Positions 61,284 through 64,000 of a stretch of 64,000 nucleotides of DNA are shown in pieces. Position 1 is the stretch's first letter; the number at the start of each line of letters is the position of its first letter. The stretch covers positions 171,165,174 through 171,229,173 of the forward strand of contig NC_079147.1 of assembly GCF_945859685.1 (NCBI RefSeq), read 5' to 3'. Source of the DNA: Eupeodes corollae. Lineage: Eukaryota > Arthropoda > Insecta > Diptera > Syrphidae. Below the pieces are notes generated by a model that saw only the letters and a list, made by a program, of their open reading frames with translations, had not been told where the DNA came from and ran no database searches. The translations under genes and the position numbers were made by a program.

Positions 61284-62966
61284 ATGTCTTCCTCAAGAAG
61301 GACGTGTTTAAATGACCCTGATTGTTTTTGTGTTATTTGCGGAGGATATATGTTCCAAAAATTTCGTTTAAATGTGTCGGACTTTGTGAAAAAAGCATAC
61401 TTCGACTACTTTGGGTTTCCGTTGCCATCAAATGCTAAACCTTGGATACCAAGTCAGGTATGTAAAAATTGTGTTGAATCTTTGCGGCTGTGGGCAAACA
61501 AAAAAAGACCCACTTTTAAGTACAAAGCTCCTATGATTTGGCGTGAACCATCCAACCATCATGACGACTGTTATTTCTGTGTGACGAAAATCATAGGAAT
61601 AAACCACAAAAATTGCTCTAAGTGGATATATCCCAACTTAAAATCTGCCATAAGACCAGTTTTGAGTATTGGTGATACATCAACACCACAGCAACCATGT
61701 ACATCTTCGGAAAATTCAGACCAGTGCAGCGGACAAAGCGAAAACGATGGCAATGGTAGCAACAGTGATTTTGATTGCTACGTTAGTCCCCGACCACTAA
61801 ATCAAGATGATCTAAATGACTTGATCAGGGACCTTGGACTGTCTAAAACGGCATCAGAAATTTTAGCTTCCCGATTGAAAGAAAGAAATTTGTTGACCAG
61901 AGAAACAAAGATATCGTACTACCGTAACCGGGAAAAAGATTTACTTCCTTTCTTTACTAAAAAAGATAATTTTGTGTTTTGTACTGATATTCCGGGTCTA
62001 ATGAATGCAATGGGATTAAAAGAGTATCATCCAGAGCAGTGGCGGTTGTTCATTGATTCGTCAAAACGAAGTTTGAAATGTGTACTTTTACATAATGGCA
62101 ACAAACTTGGTTCCTTACCTATTGCTCATTCTACAAAGGTTAAAGAAGAATATCCTACAATATCTTTAGTTCTCGACAAAATTAAGTACAAGGAACATAA
62201 CTGGGTTTTATGTGTTGATTTAAAAATGGTAAATTTTCTCCTGGGCCAACAAAGTGGCTATACAAAATACCCCTGTTTCCTATGCCTATGGGACAGCCGA
62301 GCTAAAGCTGAACATTGGACAAAAAGAGAATGGCCTTCCAGGGAGGCTTTGATTCCCGGTAAGCAAAATGTAATTAATACTCCACTGGTATCCAGAGACC
62401 GAATTATATTGCCTCCTTTGCATATAAAACTGGGGTTGATAAAACAGTTCGTAAAAGCTCTAAACAAAGATGGTGAATGTTTCAACTACATTGTAAAAGT
62501 GTTTCCAAAATTGAGTAGTGAGAAAATCAAGAGTGGTATTTTCGATGGCCCACAAATCAGGAAGTTGATAGATGATACAAATTTCATCAACTATATGACA
62601 GCTGTCGAGAAATCTGCATGGGAAGAGTTTGTTTGGGTAGTGAGGAATTTTTTGGGCAATAGGAAGTCTGACGGCTACATTCAGCACGTCGAGCAGTTGC
62701 TGATACACTTCCAGCGGCTTGGATGCAACATGAGCATCAAGCTTCACTACCTTCACAGCCATCTAGACTATTTTCCTGAAAATCTCGGCGACCTAAGCGA
62801 GGAACAGGGAGAGCGCTTTCACCAGGATATTCGCACTATGGAGGAAAGGTATCAGGGGTACTGGAATGAACATATGATGGCTGATTATTGTTGGAGCATT
62901 CAAAATAGTTCTCATAATACATCTCACTCCAGAAAATCCAAAAAACGAAAATTTTATTCAGTATAA
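61284..62966 (+). CDS. 560-aa putative transposase (ZAD-like zinc motif plus possible DDE/D core)
   Basis: A single uninterrupted ORF fills most of the element. The N-terminus has Cys16-x2-Cys19 and Cys60-x2-Cys63, the spacing of the insect ZAD treble-clef zinc domain. A further Cys96-x2-Cys99 with Cys111 follows after HHDD. Residues about 140-170 are low-complexity Ser/Asn/Gln and probably a linker. The C-terminal two thirds has alternating strand-like segments with candidate acidic residues: Asp258 (LFIDSSK), Asp312 (LCVDLKM) and Glu506/507/510 (SEEQGERFHQD). Cys331-x2-Cys334 follows Asp312. The spacing and the 54-residue D-D distance fit an RNase H-like DDE/D transposase with an insertion. 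I recall similar proteins with this SEEQGERFHQD signature as widespread unnamed arthropod proteins; this is memory, not a search. A basic tail (SRKSKKRK) could be a nuclear signal. It is enclosed by the inverted repeats. Confidence 0.8.
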   Translation: MSSSRRTCLNDPDCFCVICGGYMFQKFRLNVSDFVKKAYFDYFGFPLPSNAKPWIPSQVCKNCVESLRLWANKKRPTFKYKAPMIWREPSNHHDDCYFCVTKIIGINHKNCSKWIYPNLKSAIRPVLSIGDTSTPQQPCTSSENSDQCSGQSENDGNGSNSDFDCYVSPRPLNQDDLNDLIRDLGLSKTASEILASRLKERNLLTRETKISYYRNREKDLLPFFTKKDNFVFCTDIPGLMNAMGLKEYHPEQWRLFIDSSKRSLKCVLLHNGNKLGSLPIAHSTKVKEEYPTISLVLDKIKYKEHNWVLCVDLKMVNFLLGQQSGYTKYPCFLCLWDSRAKAEHWTKREWPSREALIPGKQNVINTPLVSRDRIILPPLHIKLGLIKQFVKALNKDGECFNYIVKVFPKLSSEKIKSGIFDGPQIRKLIDDTNFINYMTAVEKSAWEEFVWVVRNFLGNRKSDGYIQHVEQLLIHFQRLGCNMSIKLHYLHSHLDYFPENLGDLSEEQGERFHQDIRTMEERYQGYWNEHMMADYCWSIQNSSHNTSHSRKSKKRKFYSV

Positions 62967-63040
62967 ATGTGTTTAATACATTTTTTAAACTTAAAATATG
63001 TGCATTTTCAATGAAAAATCCTATCCCTACATTACTCCAA
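62967..63040 (+). other. Transposon 3' untranslated segment
   Basis: About 74 bp of AT-rich sequence between the stop codon and the right inverted repeat. No AATAAA is seen, so polyadenylation would need a variant signal or one in flanking DNA. Confidence 0.6.
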
Positions 63041-63147
63041 AACTAGAGCTGCCACATAAAAACAGCATATATTTTTGAAATCAGCGTGGAAAAATTATTC
63101 AGATTCATTTAAGAAATCTCATGCAACAAACATGCTGTTTTCCAGTG
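63041..63147 (-). repeat. Right terminal inverted repeat (imperfect, about 107 bp)
   Basis: Reverse-complement matches to the left end: AACTAGAGCTGC (63041-63052), TTTGAAATCAG (63074-63084), TCATGCAAC (63119-63127) and TGTTTTCCAGTG (63136-63147). An internal AACAGCAT / ATGCTGTT pair (63061-63068 and 63132-63139) adds a shorter inverted repeat within this end. Confidence 0.85.
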
Positions 63148-63150
63148 TAA
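63148..63150. repeat. Right target-site duplication of the DNA transposon (TAA)
   Basis: The satellite resumes in exact phase with TAATTTGTGATGAG, so no satellite bases were lost at the insertion. Confidence 0.5.
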
Positions 63151-64000
63151 TTTGTGATGAGCTGGGTCGAAATTCTGTAATTTTACTTTTTGACTAATTT
63201 TTCGGAAACGAGCGATCGTATAACATTTTGGTTTGCAGTTGTGGGTAGAGCATTTAAATACCTTTCTTTTGATGTGCATTTTGATTGGGTGGGAAATAGT
63301 TTTGAAAATACTACTTTGTCGGCAATGGGTTAGCCCACGATTTTCTCGAAAAACTGAAAAAAAATCATTTTTGTGATTTATGCATCAATTGAAAGGTGGG
63401 TCGATGCTCTGTATTTTAGTGAAAACCGCATCATGTTTGGAGGCTTGGTTGAGGAAATAGAGCAACCGAAAGATAATTTGTGATGAGCTTGGTCGAAATT
63501 CTGTAATTTTACTTTTTGACTAATTTTTCGGAAACGAGCGATCGTATAACATTTTGGTTTGCAGTTGTGGGTAGAGCATTTAAATACCTTTCTTTTGATG
63601 TGCATTTTGATTGGGTGGGAAATAGTTTTGAAAATACTACTTTTTTCGGCAAGGGTTAGCCCACGATTTTCTCGAAAAACTGAAAAAAAATCATTTTTGT
63701 GATTTATGCATCAATTGAAAGGTGGGTCGATGCTCTGTATTTTAGTGAAAACCGCATCATGTTTGGAGGCTTGGTTGAGGAAATAGAGCAACCGAAAGAT
63801 AATTTGTGATGAGCTGGGTCGAAATTCTGTAATTTTACTTTTTGACTAATTTTTCGGAAACGAGCGATCGTATAACATTTTGGTTTGCAGTTGTGGGTAG
63901 AGCATTTAAATACCTTTCTTTTGATGTGCATTATGATTGGGTGGGAAATAGTTTTGAAAATACTACTTTTTTCGGCAAGGGTTAGCCCACGATTTTCTCG
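63148..64000. repeat. Satellite array beyond the DNA transposon
   Basis: About 2.6 further monomers of the same type and orientation, running off the window end. Private changes are CTACTTTGTCGGC (about 63313) and GAGCTTGGTCG (about 63485). Confidence 0.97.

Larger units (their letters stand above)
61085..63147 (+). mobile_element. DNA transposon, about 2.06 kb, CACAG/CACTG termini
   Basis: A single-copy insertion in the satellite. Its ends are inverted repeats: the left begins CACAGAAAAACA and the right, read inward on the minus strand, begins CACTGGAAAACA. Further inverted matches follow at similar depth, GTTGCATGA, CTGATTTCAAA and GCAGCTCTAGTT, so the imperfect terminal repeats reach about 107-117 bp. 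The satellite reads CGAAAGA-TGA on the left and TAA-TTTGTG on the right, where the uninterrupted satellite has CGAAAGATAATTTG. This fits a 3-bp TAA target duplication with one later change. CACTR termini with 3-bp duplications recall the CACTA/CMC group, but I do not recognise the protein as a standard CACTA transposase. Confidence 0.85.

Noticed and set aside
61284..62966. Host gene or retrogene as the explanation for the 560-aa ORF
   Set aside because: It is framed by matching inverted repeats and an in-phase satellite target. There is no poly(A) tract, as a retrogene would have, and no intron signals are needed.
1..64000. rDNA spacer, tRNA or other RNA gene
   Set aside because: I saw no tRNA A/B boxes in a cloverleaf context and no conserved rRNA segments on either strand.

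Overview
This window is a eukaryotic satellite-DNA array interrupted by two nearly intact transposable elements. No gene in it looks like an ordinary host gene, and I see no prokaryotic feature. The organism is probably an arthropod, most likely an insect. That inference rests on the kind of elements present: a two-ORF non-LTR retrotransposon with a (TAA)n tail, and a short DNA transposon whose protein starts with an insect ZAD-like cysteine arrangement. I cannot name the species from sequence alone.

Layout. About 56.8 kb is an AT-rich tandem satellite with a monomer of about 326 bp (roughly 174 monomers, all in the same orientation): 1-23006, 23207-34924, 39824-61084 and 63148-64000. A run of exactly 200 N (23007-23206) is an assembly gap inside the array. 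The left arm (1-23 kb) is a mosaic of several monomer subtypes organised into irregular higher-order repeats. The middle and right arms are closer to one consensus, with local segmental duplications and several truncated monomers.

Insertion 1 (34925-39823, + strand) is a complete-looking non-LTR retrotransposon (LINE). It has a short 5' UTR, ORF1 (coiled coil plus RRM-like and C-terminal domains, resembling L1 ORF1p), ORF2 (APE-like endonuclease, reverse transcriptase, C-terminal CCHC motif), an AATAAA signal and a (TAA)n tail. It is flanked by an 81-bp near-identical direct duplication of satellite sequence. ORF1 and ORF2 lie in the same frame, separated by one TAG. ORF2 has no AUG before its first endonuclease motif.

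Insertion 2 (61085-63147, + strand) is a 2.06-kb DNA transposon with imperfect terminal inverted repeats of about 107-117 bp, CACAG/CACTG termini and a likely 3-bp target duplication. It encodes one uninterrupted 560-aa protein with an N-terminal ZAD-like zinc motif and a possible DDE/D-type core. This is the best candidate in the window for something poorly described.

The two elements are independent parasites of the array. ORF1 and ORF2 would cooperate in LINE retrotransposition, and the 560-aa protein would act on its own inverted-repeat ends. The many short ORFs in the satellite recur only because the monomer recurs; I do not call them genes.
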